NCBI GenBank assembly: GCA_026419785.1
Contig: JAODTK010005531.1
Location: 81,001 to 145,000, forward strand
Direction: 5' to 3'
DNA length: 64,000 bases
DNA from: Sclerodactyla briareus
Lineage: Eukaryota; Echinodermata; Holothuroidea; Dendrochirotida; Sclerodactylidae
The notes beneath the pieces were generated by a model. The model ran no database searches. It was not told the DNA's origin and saw only the letters and a list, made by a program, of their open reading frames with translations. Shown piece by piece: positions 56,901-61,940 of this stretch (the stretch's first letter is position 1; the number at the start of each line of letters is the position of its first letter). A program made the position numbers and the translations under genes.

Positions 56901-58392
56901 TCTTACATTCGGGCAAGTGAAAAATGAAGTTATATAACATCAGGCCCTGGTTATTTTGGGGGCACAGGAATCAGACCTCAGCCATATGTGCCACAGGTGA
57001 TGTGTTCAAACCAGGCTGGAAGAGTTAAAAAGAGAGAGTTGATCCGCTGGTATTATCATTGCTTACTCACCTCTGGTGCTCTACCCTGGTGAACTCGAGT
57101 TACATCTAATCAGCGACATATTGCTGATCGTTGGGAGAGTGGAGCCCAGGCAGTAATCTCTGACCTGTGGATGAATACATACAAGGAAGCATTGACAGGC
57201 TGTTGCGTGATAAATGCTCAACAACCAGAGTTCTATTAAAACTAGACAATGAACATACAGTAACAGAGAGCCCCGTCCAAAATTATGAGGTGCTAGCATG
57301 TCAACTTGCTGACTATTTCATTTACATTGACGGAAACTCAGGACGTCACAGAAGGAACAGTGCAAAGGCCACAAATAGAAATAAATGAGGTTAGATTTCA
57401 ATATCTTGTGGGCAATTCCTCATTCAGCAAATAGTTAGTGTGGTGAAGATATTGAAGATCTTCTAACTAGCAGTACATTTCTTCCTGATGGAACTGCCAA
57501 AAGTTCAAAGGTCATGTCAAGTTGATTCACTTTTGGTACTCTCTATTGATCACATTAAGGGAATAAAACCCTTGGAATGAATTTCAGCCAATCAAGGGTG
57601 TAAATTGGGCACAAACTGCCCCTTAAAGTGCCCCTTGGATGCCAAAAGGGAGGTCCACAGGAGCCCCTGTAGTACAAAGTCTATTACAAATAGTGGCATC
57701 ATGAGTGGCATCTGGATAATAATCTCATCCATTTTCACATGAATACCATTTCCCGTCTCATTGTTATCAAGCAAAATTGTATCACTGTTGTGTGAAGTTT
57801 ATGGCTATTTTATGTTATGTCAACAATTTCTCAAATTTATCAAAAGTAAATGGGAATAACTCAACAACCCACATCTAACAAAACCTCCCATTTCTCTGAG
57901 TGAGTTTTGACATGCCCTATTCTCACCCATGCTAGTATAAAGAAAATCTGATATCTACGTAACCATAAGCTTTCACAGTTGGAATGTCTTTGTGTTTGAT
58001 CAGAAATTAAACTGATCATGCAAAACATGGCTTTTATGCTAAGCCTGATCCTACTACCTTCCGAGAAAGGTAAACCGAGTCCAAGTTATAAATTGAAAGA
58101 CTGAATTTTGGCTTGTATAACAAGTTCCTACGTATCCTTCAAGACTTGGCATCCTATAACATACAAAACCAACTTGAGGACATCAATCCTGCACGGAACT
58201 CACTGTGATCTGTTCTAGAACCCTCCCAGCTGTCTTGGTGTGCAGTAACTCATCCAGTTCAACATTCAGCTTCCGGACTACCCATCGTCGGACCACACTA
58301 GTGTCTTTGAGCTCTCCCCACAGGAAACCAAATATAGCATTCAGGCTGTGGGCTGTTTCCTCTGCCAAGCTTCCCATCCGTGTTACGAAGAT
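14353..58392 (-). CDS. PDZD8: PDZD8 orthologue (SMP-PDZ-C2-like-C1-coiled-coil), 15 exons, N-terminus outside window
   Basis: Gene-level entry. PDZD8 is an ER-anchored tether that moves lipids at ER contacts with late endosomes/lysosomes and mitochondria through its SMP domain; its C-terminal coiled coil binds Rab7 in vertebrates (family knowledge). The minus-strand exons, in order and colinear with vertebrate PDZD8, are 58392-58204, 57164-57071, 50476-50300, 48182-48102, 47151-46928, 45599-45416, 41242-41163, 40963-40262, 33949-33730, 31518-31266, 20520-20423, 19777-19686, 17917-17682, 16669-16607 and 14989-14353. Nearly all are bounded by AG and GT, and most adjacent exons agree in phase. 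The summed coding length is about 1,110 codons, against about 1,150 for the human protein. Not found: the transmembrane N-terminus, the first strands of the C2-like domain, and part of the region after C1. Several exons contain 1-bp indels (see exon entries). The assignment rests on remembered family sequence and motif matches, not a database search. Confidence 0.9.
16607..16669 (-). CDS. PDZD8: PDZD8 exon: start of the C-terminal coiled coil
   Basis: This is a 63-bp exon (21 codons). The acceptor CTTGTTTTGCAG precedes K, then GRELFTKLGAAERKLKLEPM, matching vertebrate IGRDLYRGLPTEERIQKLEF. It joins in phase 0 to INRLQKEIDTEAE of the last exon, reproducing the family spacing (EERIQKLEFMLDKLQNEID). 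The sequence after ATG is GAAGTT. A consensus donor GTAAGT would require one extra T, so the donor appears damaged or misread. Confidence 0.83.
17682..17917 (-). CDS. PDZD8: PDZD8 exon: Gln/Pro-rich and Ser-acidic linker after C1
   Basis: The acceptor CTCCTCATCTGCCAG is strong. The protein starts NKKYHSLQPPTPVKQQLD and goes through a His/Gln/Pro stretch. In another frame it then gives ESSSSEDEDEEEMKS, and in a third MIQRLERRQDETG. Vertebrate PDZD8 has a Ser/Asp/Glu-rich linker here, before the coiled coil. The donor is taken as GTGAGA at 17681-17676, but frame errors make the end uncertain. Exon status is inferred from position, the splice acceptor and composition rather than close similarity. 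Confidence 0.6.
17950..18500 (+). mobile_element. Truncated copy of the hAT-like element found at 52517
   Basis: It starts TAGGGTTGCGCG and follows the 52.5-kb element over about 500 bp (GCCCTGGCACCG, ACTGCTAGCGATCGTTA, GCAAACAGCA, GGCAGAAATACATGTACAAC). It then diverges, and the right terminus is missing. Its left end is only 32 bp from the splice acceptor of the PDZD8 exon ending at 17917. Confidence 0.75.
19686..19777 (-). CDS. PDZD8: PDZD8 exon: C1 zinc finger, second half (degraded)
   Basis: The acceptor GTCTTCCAG precedes VWTEFA, the direct continuation of CKKK in the family (KKKVWTKAASQC). A missing base follows, and the frame continues YQCQGGHLICPQECSDKNQM. Aligned to C1 spacing (Cys-x2-Cys-x4-His-x2-Cys), the second Cys appears as Gly (GGT for TGT) and the His as Pro (CCA for CAC). 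Each is a one-base change, or an indel pair in the second case. The donor is probably GTGCGT at 19685-19680, but the 3' end is uncertain. Confidence 0.65.
20423..20520 (-). CDS. PDZD8: PDZD8 exon: C1 zinc finger, first half
   Basis: This is a 98-bp exon with acceptor TTCTTCCTTCATAG and donor GTACTT. It reads MPNGIGEGVKRLHVF. After one extra base in the GG at about 20474-20475 (+ strand) it continues CGTHFSMPTKCDFCKKK. With the shift removed, His to the first Cys has the C1 spacing of 12 residues (HVF...PTKC), followed by CDFC. Vertebrate PDZD8 has HSFQDTQFQNPTWCDYCKKK here. C1 domains bind diacylglycerol or acidic lipids; in PDZD8 this supports membrane association (family knowledge). Confidence 0.85.
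20648..23956. mobile_element. Large TIR-bearing repeat element with four internal ~590-bp units, copy 1
   Basis: The left end has GCGGGTAAAC and TAATCCCCGCA. The right end has TGTTGCGGGGATA, an inverted match. Inside, units starting near 20850, 21440, 22030 and 22615 each contain GACCTTTAACCACA, AGGTCAGAGGTC and CCATCCAGCCT..GCAGA. A unique segment follows, then a CGG-rich tract at 23820-23900. The copy at 32121-33695 has one such unit. Many small indels separate the units. No transposase is recognised. Confidence 0.8.
24440..26150. repeat. Tandem ~310-bp TGACCT-rich repeat, about six copies
   Basis: Units carry AAAACAATAGGGTTC, ATGTACTCATCATGGGGAAC, CATCCATCCAGGTGGGGTCG, GACCGATCAGACCAACCATT and TTCAGACTTTGACCTC. 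Successive copies are near 24540, 24850, 25160, 25480, 25780 and 26090. Frequent one-base indels scatter short open frames, which are not genes. The same family occurs at 43640-44870, 45990-46340 and 55050-55790. Confidence 0.9.
26151..31265. other. PDZD8 intron, upper part; no exon found
   Basis: This lies in the 10.7-kb intron between the exon ending at 31266 and the C1 exon at 20520. It contains members of the ATGCAAATTAGAC family (27480-27780, 30000-30200), a TTGACCTTCAC-rich block at 29490-29980, and a CA run at 30465-30490. A + strand frame at 28990-29262 (90 codons) is unrecognised and unsupported. Confidence 0.5.
27090..27310. repeat. Dispersed ~230-bp repeat, copy 1
   Basis: It shares GCATTCCAT, TTTTTGGTATTAGCATTTAA, GTGACCAATTTC-like and TGTCTACC words, in the same order, with blocks at 41780-42010 and 63000-63230. 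Confidence 0.65.
31266..31518 (-). CDS. PDZD8: PDZD8 exon: end of C2-like domain and Pro-rich linker
   Basis: The exon reads NQAQA, then KVYKHPGYEHRLSFGDVTLF and FRHEPQEA, matching vertebrate SMQKGFNDKFCYGDITIHF. A Pro/Glu-rich stretch follows. A 1-bp shift in the A-homopolymer (T run on + near 31301-31309) then leads to RRAESKVAVL and donor GTAGGT at 31265-31260, phase 2. That phase matches the next exon. The exact 5' boundary is uncertain: an AG at 31520/31519 is the best candidate, but its pyrimidine tract is not ideal. Confidence 0.82.
32121..33695. mobile_element. Large TIR-bearing repeat element with one internal unit, copy 2
   Basis: It has the same left end (AAACTAGAAACTGTGGCGGG, then TATCCCCGCA at 32156) and right end (TGTTGCGGGGATA, 33681-33693) as the copy at 20648-23956, including a CGG-rich tract at 33550-33630. 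It carries a single ~590-bp TGACCT-rich unit. Its right end lies 34 bp from the donor side of the PDZD8 C2-like exon. Confidence 0.8.
33730..33949 (-). CDS. PDZD8: PDZD8 exon: C2-like domain (about three frameshifts)
   Basis: The acceptor is TCGCGGCAG and the donor is GTAAGT at 33729-33724. The exon starts DPRWEEPFTFQT, a C2-type strand motif, then switches frame to ESDRYINVCVWNRI and QGTFGER, again to ELIIGYTSVPLIDVAISA, and again to LTTSSWEYLNSLNSSTK and LQAEP. This follows the vertebrate segment EACHRYLNIALW, LICLGHVSLKLEDVALGCL and ATSNTEYLSKLRLEAP. The strands expected just before DPRW were not found in the 6.3-kb upstream intron. The join to the next exon is uncertain by one base. Confidence 0.82.
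33950..36439. other. PDZD8 intron segment; missing C2-domain exon expected here or in the minisatellite
   Basis: No exon with the expected C2 start was identified. The segment holds GC-rich repeat-like sequence at 34080-34220, an inverted CCGATTCCGATCA-type repeat at 35100-35190, and a G-run at 35690-35716 that could form a G-quadruplex. Another repeat with GGGGAGGGGGCACACCCCTC lies at 36100-36180. Confidence 0.45.
36440..40214. repeat. 3.8-kb minisatellite of 45/47-bp units, about 80 copies
   Basis: Two main unit types alternate. A 47-bp unit contains TGTGCTGCAACATACTCTCC, ATGGCTGTCAGAGAGTGTGC and CTATTTA. A 45-bp unit has GCTATCAGAGAAAGCC instead. A third variant has CGTCATGGCTGCC. From 38760 to 40214 copies are nearly identical. 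From 36440 to about 38700 they carry many single-base gaps, and the leftmost part uses an older subtype (CTACAACATACTATACATGG). The unit lacks stops on the + strand, so long frames of up to 565 codons arise without being genes. It fills the intron between two PDZD8 exons. Confidence 0.95.
40262..40963 (-). CDS. PDZD8: PDZD8 exon: PDZ end and acidic/Pro-rich linker (several frameshifts)
   Basis: The acceptor TTCTTCCCATAG lies next to 40963 and the donor is GTAAGC at 40261-40256. The exon starts FVLKVQRP (PDZ end) and then moves through several frames that each look coding: ENMDTASDSK, QTEPPMDEADLDNEYEEF, SLDYETAKQIGEKLQQ with TAEDKIKNVKTQTRP, NLVVSEAPPVLKVEADPATV, a poly-Pro run at the C-homopolymers near 40430, GKPVIGPVDQQPGG, and SLSEEDMVQETTLVKAER. 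At least five indels are needed in 702 bp. Vertebrate PDZD8 has a poorly conserved Pro/acidic linker in the same place. The donor lies about 47 bp from the end of the minisatellite that fills the next intron. Confidence 0.75.
41163..41242 (-). CDS. PDZD8: PDZD8 exon: PDZ domain, second half (two compensating indels)
   Basis: This is a small 80-bp exon with acceptor CCGTCAG and donor GTGAGT at 41162-41157. It starts GDRVL in phase 0, as in vertebrate GDRLIAI. A shifted stretch then reads SGHVKGPDSKEV, and the original frame returns as ARLVKQAKEG, matching LKLIKQAGDR. In the unshifted frame there is a TAG after GDRVL. The two shifts cancel, so the exon length still fits phase 0 to phase 2. It joins the next exon to give AKEGFVLKVQRP, the end of the PDZ fold. 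Confidence 0.8.
41780..42010. repeat. Dispersed ~230-bp repeat, copy 2
   Basis: It shares CATTCCATG, TTTGGTATTAGCATTTA, ATCAGTGACCAATTTC, TATTGTCTACC and TTTTGTGGAAATGTG with the blocks at 27090 and 63000. Confidence 0.7.
42540..43250. repeat. Dispersed repeat family with GGGCCC palindromes, copy 2
   Basis: Four to five degenerate units share the words GGGCCC...GACCTTGG, CCAAAATTCCTGA and CACCCC with the block at 4560-5115. The unit length is about 130-150 bp. It lies in the large intron between the two PDZ exons. Confidence 0.7.
43640..44870. repeat. Tandem TGACCT-rich family, second array
   Basis: About four units of the ~310-bp family (ACAATAGGGTTCCTGTACTC, GTCGAGTTATCGTGTTTACA). It ends in a (CA)n run and the terminal word CATGACTGCATAGATTCCTC followed by TCAAGGAATAAAAAA. 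The same terminus closes the copies at 55790 and, inverted, at 45990. Confidence 0.9.
45416..45599 (-). CDS. PDZD8: PDZD8 exon: PDZ domain, first half (one apparent 1-bp deletion)
   Basis: The acceptor CCGCTAG restores the split codon (A+GT, Ser) in phase 1, followed by AWKQEDIEKKFLGEIFE and VTKGQNRFVGVTFQSG. Vertebrate PDZD8 has VWEEKQRSSIKTVELIKG and VGLTLRLVQSTDG. After NYEK the frame shifts within CTCCTTCTC (45472-45480 on +) and continues GVLVSTISPDSPAVNKNLRQ, the PDZ segment that precedes the GDR turn (vertebrate ETVAPNSPAAIADLQR). The donor is GTACGT, phase 0. Restoring one base gives 185 nt, consistent with the phases. Confidence 0.9.
45985..46345. repeat. Single inverted copy of the TGACCT-rich family
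   Basis: It begins TTTTTTATTCCTCGACAAAG and GAGGAATCTATGCAGTCATG, the reverse complement of the family's terminus. It then carries the inverted unit (CTCATACTTGGTATGTGTGT, CATTCTAATGGGGAGTACAG). It is opposite in orientation to the arrays at 24440 and 43640. Confidence 0.85.
46928..47151 (-). CDS. PDZD8: PDZD8 exon: end of SMP domain and start of PDZ domain (two apparent 1-bp deletions)
   Basis: After acceptor CCCACAG the frame reads IKKLYVRNRFPLPP, like vertebrate LKKIIKRKHTLPNYK. The frame then shifts at about 47110/47111 to YKLTALQPFFVKLIP. It shifts again in the five-C run (G run on + at 47065-47069) to GLHEDVLIENSK and LTVGTLTITVVECTR, then DTEMYCSLSI. The last part matches the first PDZ-region strands (LKVTLLECSRL and VHCTLELSS). 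The donor is GTATGT at 46927-46922, phase 1. Adding back one base at each shift makes the exon 226 nt, which is what phase 0 to phase 1 requires. Confidence 0.87.
48102..48182 (-). CDS. PDZD8: PDZD8 exon: SMP domain, third segment
   Basis: This is an 81-bp exon (27 codons, phase 0 to 0) with acceptor TTCACAG and donor GTGAGA. The protein is EPELEFSTK followed by THFEGRVVPQLSGLIVNQ, which matches vertebrate PDZD8 VEDPLIDFEVRSQFEGR and PMPQLTSIIVNQ with no gap. The junction from the preceding exon (SFSFFE to EPELEF) reproduces the family spacing. There is no indel in this exon. Confidence 0.93.
48580..49130. repeat. Degenerate AT-rich repeat with ATAAATTATGCAAATTAGAC words
   Basis: Three units of about 130 bp share TTATGCAAATTAGACACCT, CAAATGACCTT and GTTTCATGAAA. 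The same word set recurs at 23100-23520, 27480-27780, 30000-30200, 42070-42300 and 43300-43510, so this is an abundant dispersed family. It is noncoding. Confidence 0.65.
49174..49480. mobile_element. ~307-bp MITE-like inverted-repeat element, copy 1
   Basis: It begins GTAACGACCGGCAAACAAGG and ends, reversed, GTAACAGGCGTGAAATGAGG. A second inverted match is GGAACCGCGGACACACCTG against GGAACCGAGGACACACCTG. It sits in CA repeats and has no open frame of note. Confidence 0.75.
49533..49840. mobile_element. ~308-bp MITE-like inverted-repeat element, copy 2
   Basis: It is nearly identical to the copy at 49174-49480, with a handful of differences, and in the same orientation. Both copies have the same (ACACACGC)n flank, so the pair reflects tandem duplication of about 360 bp including the CA tract rather than two insertions. 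Confidence 0.8.
50300..50476 (-). CDS. PDZD8: PDZD8 exon: SMP core, the only complete copy of a tandemly amplified exon
   Basis: This is a 177-bp, 59-codon exon with phase 0 at both ends, acceptor TTCTCTTCAG and donor GTACGT at 50299-50294. The protein runs EVDVALSIKYSGGF, then DVDLVFGTSAYVSITVTKLE, then FTRHPFSHWSFSFFE. It aligns along its whole length with the vertebrate SMP core (NGGFHLAIDVDLVFGKSAY and FTRVPFTHWFFSFVE). These strands form part of the hydrophobic lipid-binding groove. It is the last (3'-most) of six full-start copies. No other copy keeps the VSITVTK segment, the SFSFFE end or a donor, so this is the likely functional exon. Confidence 0.93.
50477..51495 (-). repeat. Tandem array of five degenerate SMP-exon copies plus one partial copy
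   Basis: Units begin (GAGGTTGATGTG-type start) at 50656, 50834, 51010, 51188 and 51367, with spacings of 176-180 bp. A 5'-truncated seventh unit extends to about 51495. Each carries a polypyrimidine tract and CTTCAG followed by exon sequence such as EVDVALSIKFSGGF and DVNLVFGISVYN. Each lacks about 9 nt in the middle (YNHGKLEEKG or YNHHNWRRRG replaces YVSITVTKLEGKG) and has no donor: the exon end runs directly into the next unit's TTCTCATTCTTGTCTCTTC tract. Unit lengths are not all multiples of 3, so read-through breaks the frame; the copy starting at 50656 also has an in-frame stop. The three upstream copies share substitutions (TSMDVNLVFGIS) distinct from the lower ones, pointing to stepwise duplication. 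Confidence 0.9.
52020..52510. repeat. Minisatellite, units of about 30-45 bp
   Basis: There are about 13 units built from CACACACATAATGCAGGCAA and CCCTGAGCATCAGTGT with variable CA length. It is interrupted by the hAT-like element; a last unit follows that element at 53331-53360. Confidence 0.9.
52517..53330 (+). mobile_element. Non-autonomous hAT-like DNA transposon, 814 bp
   Basis: Terminal inverted repeats are visible: the left end is TAGGGTGCGCGGTACC and the right end reversed is TAGGGTTGCGCGGTTACC. An imperfect 8-bp target duplication flanks it (AACGCTGC / CACGATGC). It sits inside a CA-rich minisatellite whose unit resumes on the right side. No transposase frame is present. The hAT assignment comes from the TAGGG-type ends and 8-bp duplication and is not certain. 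Confidence 0.75.
53484..53705 (+). mobile_element. tRNA-derived SINE, degenerate
   Basis: The head TAGCTCACTTGGTAAGGCTC and CAGATTGCGAGTTCAGAGCCC resemble A and B box regions. They match the SINE at 59421-59808 (TTGATTGCGAGTTACGGAGC). A Cys/Val-like non-tRNA body with AAAGTGGGTACCTTGGGAG follows. The tail is decayed. It lies in the intron between the second and third SMP exons, antisense to PDZD8. Confidence 0.65.
53706..57070. other. PDZD8 intron between second and third SMP exons
   Basis: Apart from the diverged TGACCT-family copy at 55050-55790, this stretch shows AT-rich unique sequence, a G run at 54811-54822 and an A-rich tract at 55155-55182. I see no exon. Confidence 0.5.
55050..55790. 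repeat. Diverged copy of the TGACCT-rich family
   Basis: About two diverged units with CTCATTATGGGCTCATC, TTCAGGTGTTCATGAG, GACCTCACATGACCTTTGAC, ending ACACACACACACGCCTGTCC and TCTAACCTTGTCAAGGAATA. The terminus is identical in layout to that at 44870. Confidence 0.8.
57071..57164 (-). CDS. PDZD8: PDZD8 exon: SMP domain, second segment (one apparent 1-bp insertion)
   Basis: The acceptor ATCCACAG precedes VRDYCLGSTLPTISNMSLIR, which matches the vertebrate segment LRDVFLGETVPFIKTIRLVR. The best donor is GTGAGT at 57070-57065. As written, an in-frame TAG arises just after the GGG at 57086-57084. Removing one G of that run gives a frame ending SSSPGRAPE in phase 0, which fits the next exon (phase 0, starting EVDV). 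The exon is 94 bp, one base over 31 codons. The upstream and downstream introns are about 1.0 kb and 6.6 kb. Confidence 0.85.
58204..58392 (-). CDS. PDZD8: PDZD8 exon: start of SMP domain
   Basis: This is a 189-bp exon (63 codons, phase 0 to 0). It has acceptor ATTCAG before ATC and a consensus donor GTGAGT at 58203-58198. The protein includes SLNAIFGFLWGELKDT, then VVRRWVVRKLNVELDELL and HTKTAGRVLEQIT. It matches the first helices of the PDZD8 SMP domain, where the vertebrate protein reads LNATILFLFRELRDT and FEELLQTKTAGRLLEG. The open frame has no indel. The first intron runs upstream past the window edge. Confidence 0.93.
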
Positions 58393-59420
58393 CTGAATGT
58401 AAAAGCCAAGAGACACATAATTGTTTCAATTAGACATGCATTTGCTATGTAAAATCTATATTATCATGATTTGGAGGTGTCCCAGGCCATAGTGGCAGGG
58501 TTTTTGCAACCACTTGGTTTAGTTCCGAAAAGTGGTGATAATTCAAACATAGGCCATAATGATAAAGCTATGGTGAGAACCTTGTCTATTACGCCAAAAT
58601 GTATAGTGGTGAGCATGAACACTTACAATGGTGCACATTCTCCTGAATGTGCTACATTTTTATCTTTTAAGGTGATCGGTACAATATCTGAGTTTATCAG
58701 ATACTGTAGGTTATCGCTCACAGATCGCTTCACATTTTACAGTTATCAATATTGTGTGACCAACGCTATTGGTTTGTGTGTGAGCAATAATTTATATCGT
58801 CATTGTTAGGTGTGAACTAAAGTTCATACATACGACGATGAGCGCTATTGGGTTCATGTGCCAGCGATAATTTTCATTGTTATTTTTGTAGTGTTGTAGT
58901 GTACTGAAGTCGACGTAGCATTAACAATAAACCAAACAACAATGAAAGAAACAAAGTAAGCGACACTAATATGTTCAGGGTTCCGTCAACTCATGTTTAT
59001 GTACAGATTCACCCATTAGCTGTGATAAACAGGTACACTCATTAGCAGTGGTAAGTCAAATAAATACTCAATAGGGCAAGGACTGTTGTCCAGTATATGT
59101 GTACATATATCAAACGATCATGGTGAATTGACATTTAATACAAAGACTTCTCGAAGGAGGGAGGGGTCAGGGTCAGAGATAAGCCCAGGAGGGAGAAGGA
59201 GGGGGGATAGAGGGAATTTTGGTTCCCCTTATGCCAATGAAATGAAAAGAGGGAATATCCCTCCTTTATATGACAACAATCACTAAAATTCAGCAGACTG
59301 CTTGAACCTTCGTGGTTTTGCAATCACCTCATGATCATAGATGCTGTATTAGCCACAGCTTACCCCTCCCACGGTACAAATTGGCAGAAAATTGGAAAAG
59401 GAGTGGGTGTGGAGTGGGTG

Positions 59421-59808
59421 GGTGGAGGTGGATTAGCTCAGTCAGTAGAGCTCAAGACGCAAAACCATTGATTGCGAGTTACGGAGCCCATGGAGGGAGG
59501 ACATGTCCGCAGTGCTGTTGGACAGGGCATGTCCCTTAACTGTCCCACGCACCCATGTGTAAAGTGTGTTACTTCATACCTGTGGCGGTGACTGTGAAGA
59601 AAGTGAAGTGATGTATGTGTCCTGCCTATGGGAAGTCTCCGTGGACACGATGAAGGACGTACGAAAGGTGCGTCAGGATACGCGAACAAGCCAGCGAAAT
59701 GCGTGCTATCTAGTTACGGTGTGACAGGCACTAATGGTCAGGGTTAATATCTGTGAAGCGCTTTGAGACTGTGGAAAAAAGCGCTATAAGCACTGGATAT
59801 TATATATC
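59421..59808 (+). mobile_element. tRNA-derived SINE
   Basis: The A-box-like GGATTAGCTCAGTCAGTAGA is followed by a GCGAGTTACGGAGCCC B-box region, a non-tRNA body, and the tail GCGCTTTGAGACTGTGG then AAAAAAGCGCTATAAGCACT, ending in TATTATATAT. It is intact end to end and lies upstream of the first visible PDZD8 exon. Confidence 0.8.
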
Positions 59809-60129
59809 CCTGTAGCTGAGGACCTCCAATGCCTCAAATTGACCTCAACTTTTTTCAGGACCAAGTGTAGTCTAAACCATCACGTTTCATTGATAATTGA
59901 CAAAGTTTGGAAAATGGCCTCGACAATTAGAAAATTAGGCACATGAGAAGGTGCCAGCCAGGGGGTGATGCCCGTTCTCTAACTATTTCAAGATTTCTCA
60001 TGGCTGAACGGAAAATTTACAAGCTTCCAGTCAATAGGGAGATGGGTCAACTTGAAGAGTTATTCGCTGCCTGAAGAGGTGATTGCTAAACACCCAAAAC
60101 CATAACCACTCAAATCGGATATGCGGAGG

Positions 60130-60284
60130 TCGTTCATATGGTGTATCCTAGGGTGTCCAGTATGGCTCTGCCCTGATTAGACAACAGAAGAGGACCACTT
60201 GGCAGGCAGATGACCACGGCCCAGCCTAGATGGCCGAAACCAGAACGATCGAGAGCATCGTCCCATGCAGACTTGCCCCCTACA
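60130..60284 (-). other. Possible coding remnant, unrecognised
   Basis: After a plausible acceptor (TTGATTCCTGTAG) the minus strand is open for about 50 codons, reading GKSAWDDALDRSGFGHLGW, then AVVICLPSGPLLLSNQGRA, to TGA. The DDAL...GFG...W pattern faintly recalls the start of major-facilitator transporters of the SV2/SLC22 type, but the match is too short to assign. No neighbouring exon was found. Confidence 0.2.
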
Positions 60285-61654
60285 GGAATCAACCAGCATT
60301 AGCAGCTCAAGAATAATGGCACTAACTGTACCGGGGGGGAAACAGAGGCAATGAATCAATGATACCAAGCTTCGCTGTATGATCTATAGGAACACAGAAA
60401 ATTTGAATATTGGGACAGAAGCAGCAAAATAACAACAAGTTAAATTAACAGACATCTCAGAAAGTATTATTCTATAGAGGATCAGCATATTGAGGACTGG
60501 GTTTACATCCGGAAGGGGTATTTAGTGATCCTGAACCATCCTTTACATAAGTATTAATCCTCTCCTTGTAGGTTGTATTCGTGTATGCTTAATGAACGTT
60601 TTAGAATTCTTATTTACCAAGGGAGTATGAAAACTTTTAAATTGTAACGTAACTAGGAATGCATGTTGGATTAGGGGATTTGAATTTTTATGCTGCAGAT
60701 TCATTTCTGATACATGATCTTCTTATGGATGATATATATCAATGAAATTTATGTACTTAAAATGTGAACTGTGTTATAGTAATGGACCCAAATTTGAACA
60801 AGAACCATTGTTCCTTCATTTGAAGCCTTGCCGTGGAAGTGCTAAATCGCCTACCATATTTAAAAACAGTTAGTTTCACCATGCATGCGAGTGTTCTGCC
60901 CACTATCACACTTTGGTATTGATCATCGCCAGAAATCACTATATAAAATAACTTCCATGCGAAAGGACAAGTGGGGGCCTACATCATTTGTAGCCAATAT
61001 GAGACGCGAGATGTGTGACAACACAGTATGCTAAAAAGGTGACTATAAACGGGTTCAGTAGGACAGGAGCCTGATTGTTTCATAGTGCCACACCACTTAG
61101 GCGAATGAGTCCTCACTCCAGGGGTAACTCACTGAAGTATCAGGACAATTACACAGACAAGTAGGCAGAAAACAAATGTAAGACAATTAAGGCGCACAAG
61201 GAACCCTGGCCAGATTGATCGTGGATGAGCACCAGCGAAAAACGCTCAGATGATATCAAGGAAGGGGTGTGACCAATCAAACTACTCCCGGGACTTGCCC
61301 CATTTACATTCCCCATCTAAAGAGATCATATCAGGAACTCCAGGACACACACTTTCTTCAGAACCTGGAGGAGCGGAGGTTCCAAATTCAAACGTGAATG
61401 CTCACAGCCGACCGAAGAGACGCCCCGAGACATTACAAATATTTGAAACAAGCCCCATCGCAACTTACAAGAAAAGCAATTAGAGAAAAACGTCTGGTGA
61501 CTGCTGGATTCTGAAACAGAAAGATCCTGCTTCAAAAGGTGACTGATGACCACTACCATTCTCCGCCCAATAGTGACCCTGTGCAAATGGTGCTGATGAC
61601 AGTTGAACACACACAATAAGAAGGGGACAATGGTCCGAATAGTCTTTAGGGATG

Positions 61655-61940
61655 ATTTATAAAGTGGAAAATCCAATGTTTTGAGGAAGACCTGGTGGAA
61701 AAAATTCAGGACATGTGTGTTGCTATGTGGTAGATATATCTGTGTGCATAAATAGGGTAGGTAGGAGTGGGAGGTAAAGAGCAGTGCTGAAGGACGCGAG
61801 TCCGGTATCAAGGCATTATAAAAGTGAAAATCAATGCTTTGAGGAAAGACCTGTGTGGAGAATTTCGATGTGTGTGGATATGTGTAGAGATATCTGTGTG
61901 CATGGTAGTAGGTGGTGGGTAAAGAGGAGTGGAAAAAAAA
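61655..61940. repeat. Two-copy tandem duplication, period about 155 bp
   Basis: Segments starting near 61660 and 61818 share AATGTTTTGAGGAAGACCTG-like, GATATATCTGTGTGCAT and GTAAAGAG words at about 80 % identity. A 211-codon minus-strand frame across them has a duplicated, low-complexity composition and is not supported as a gene. Confidence 0.7.
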
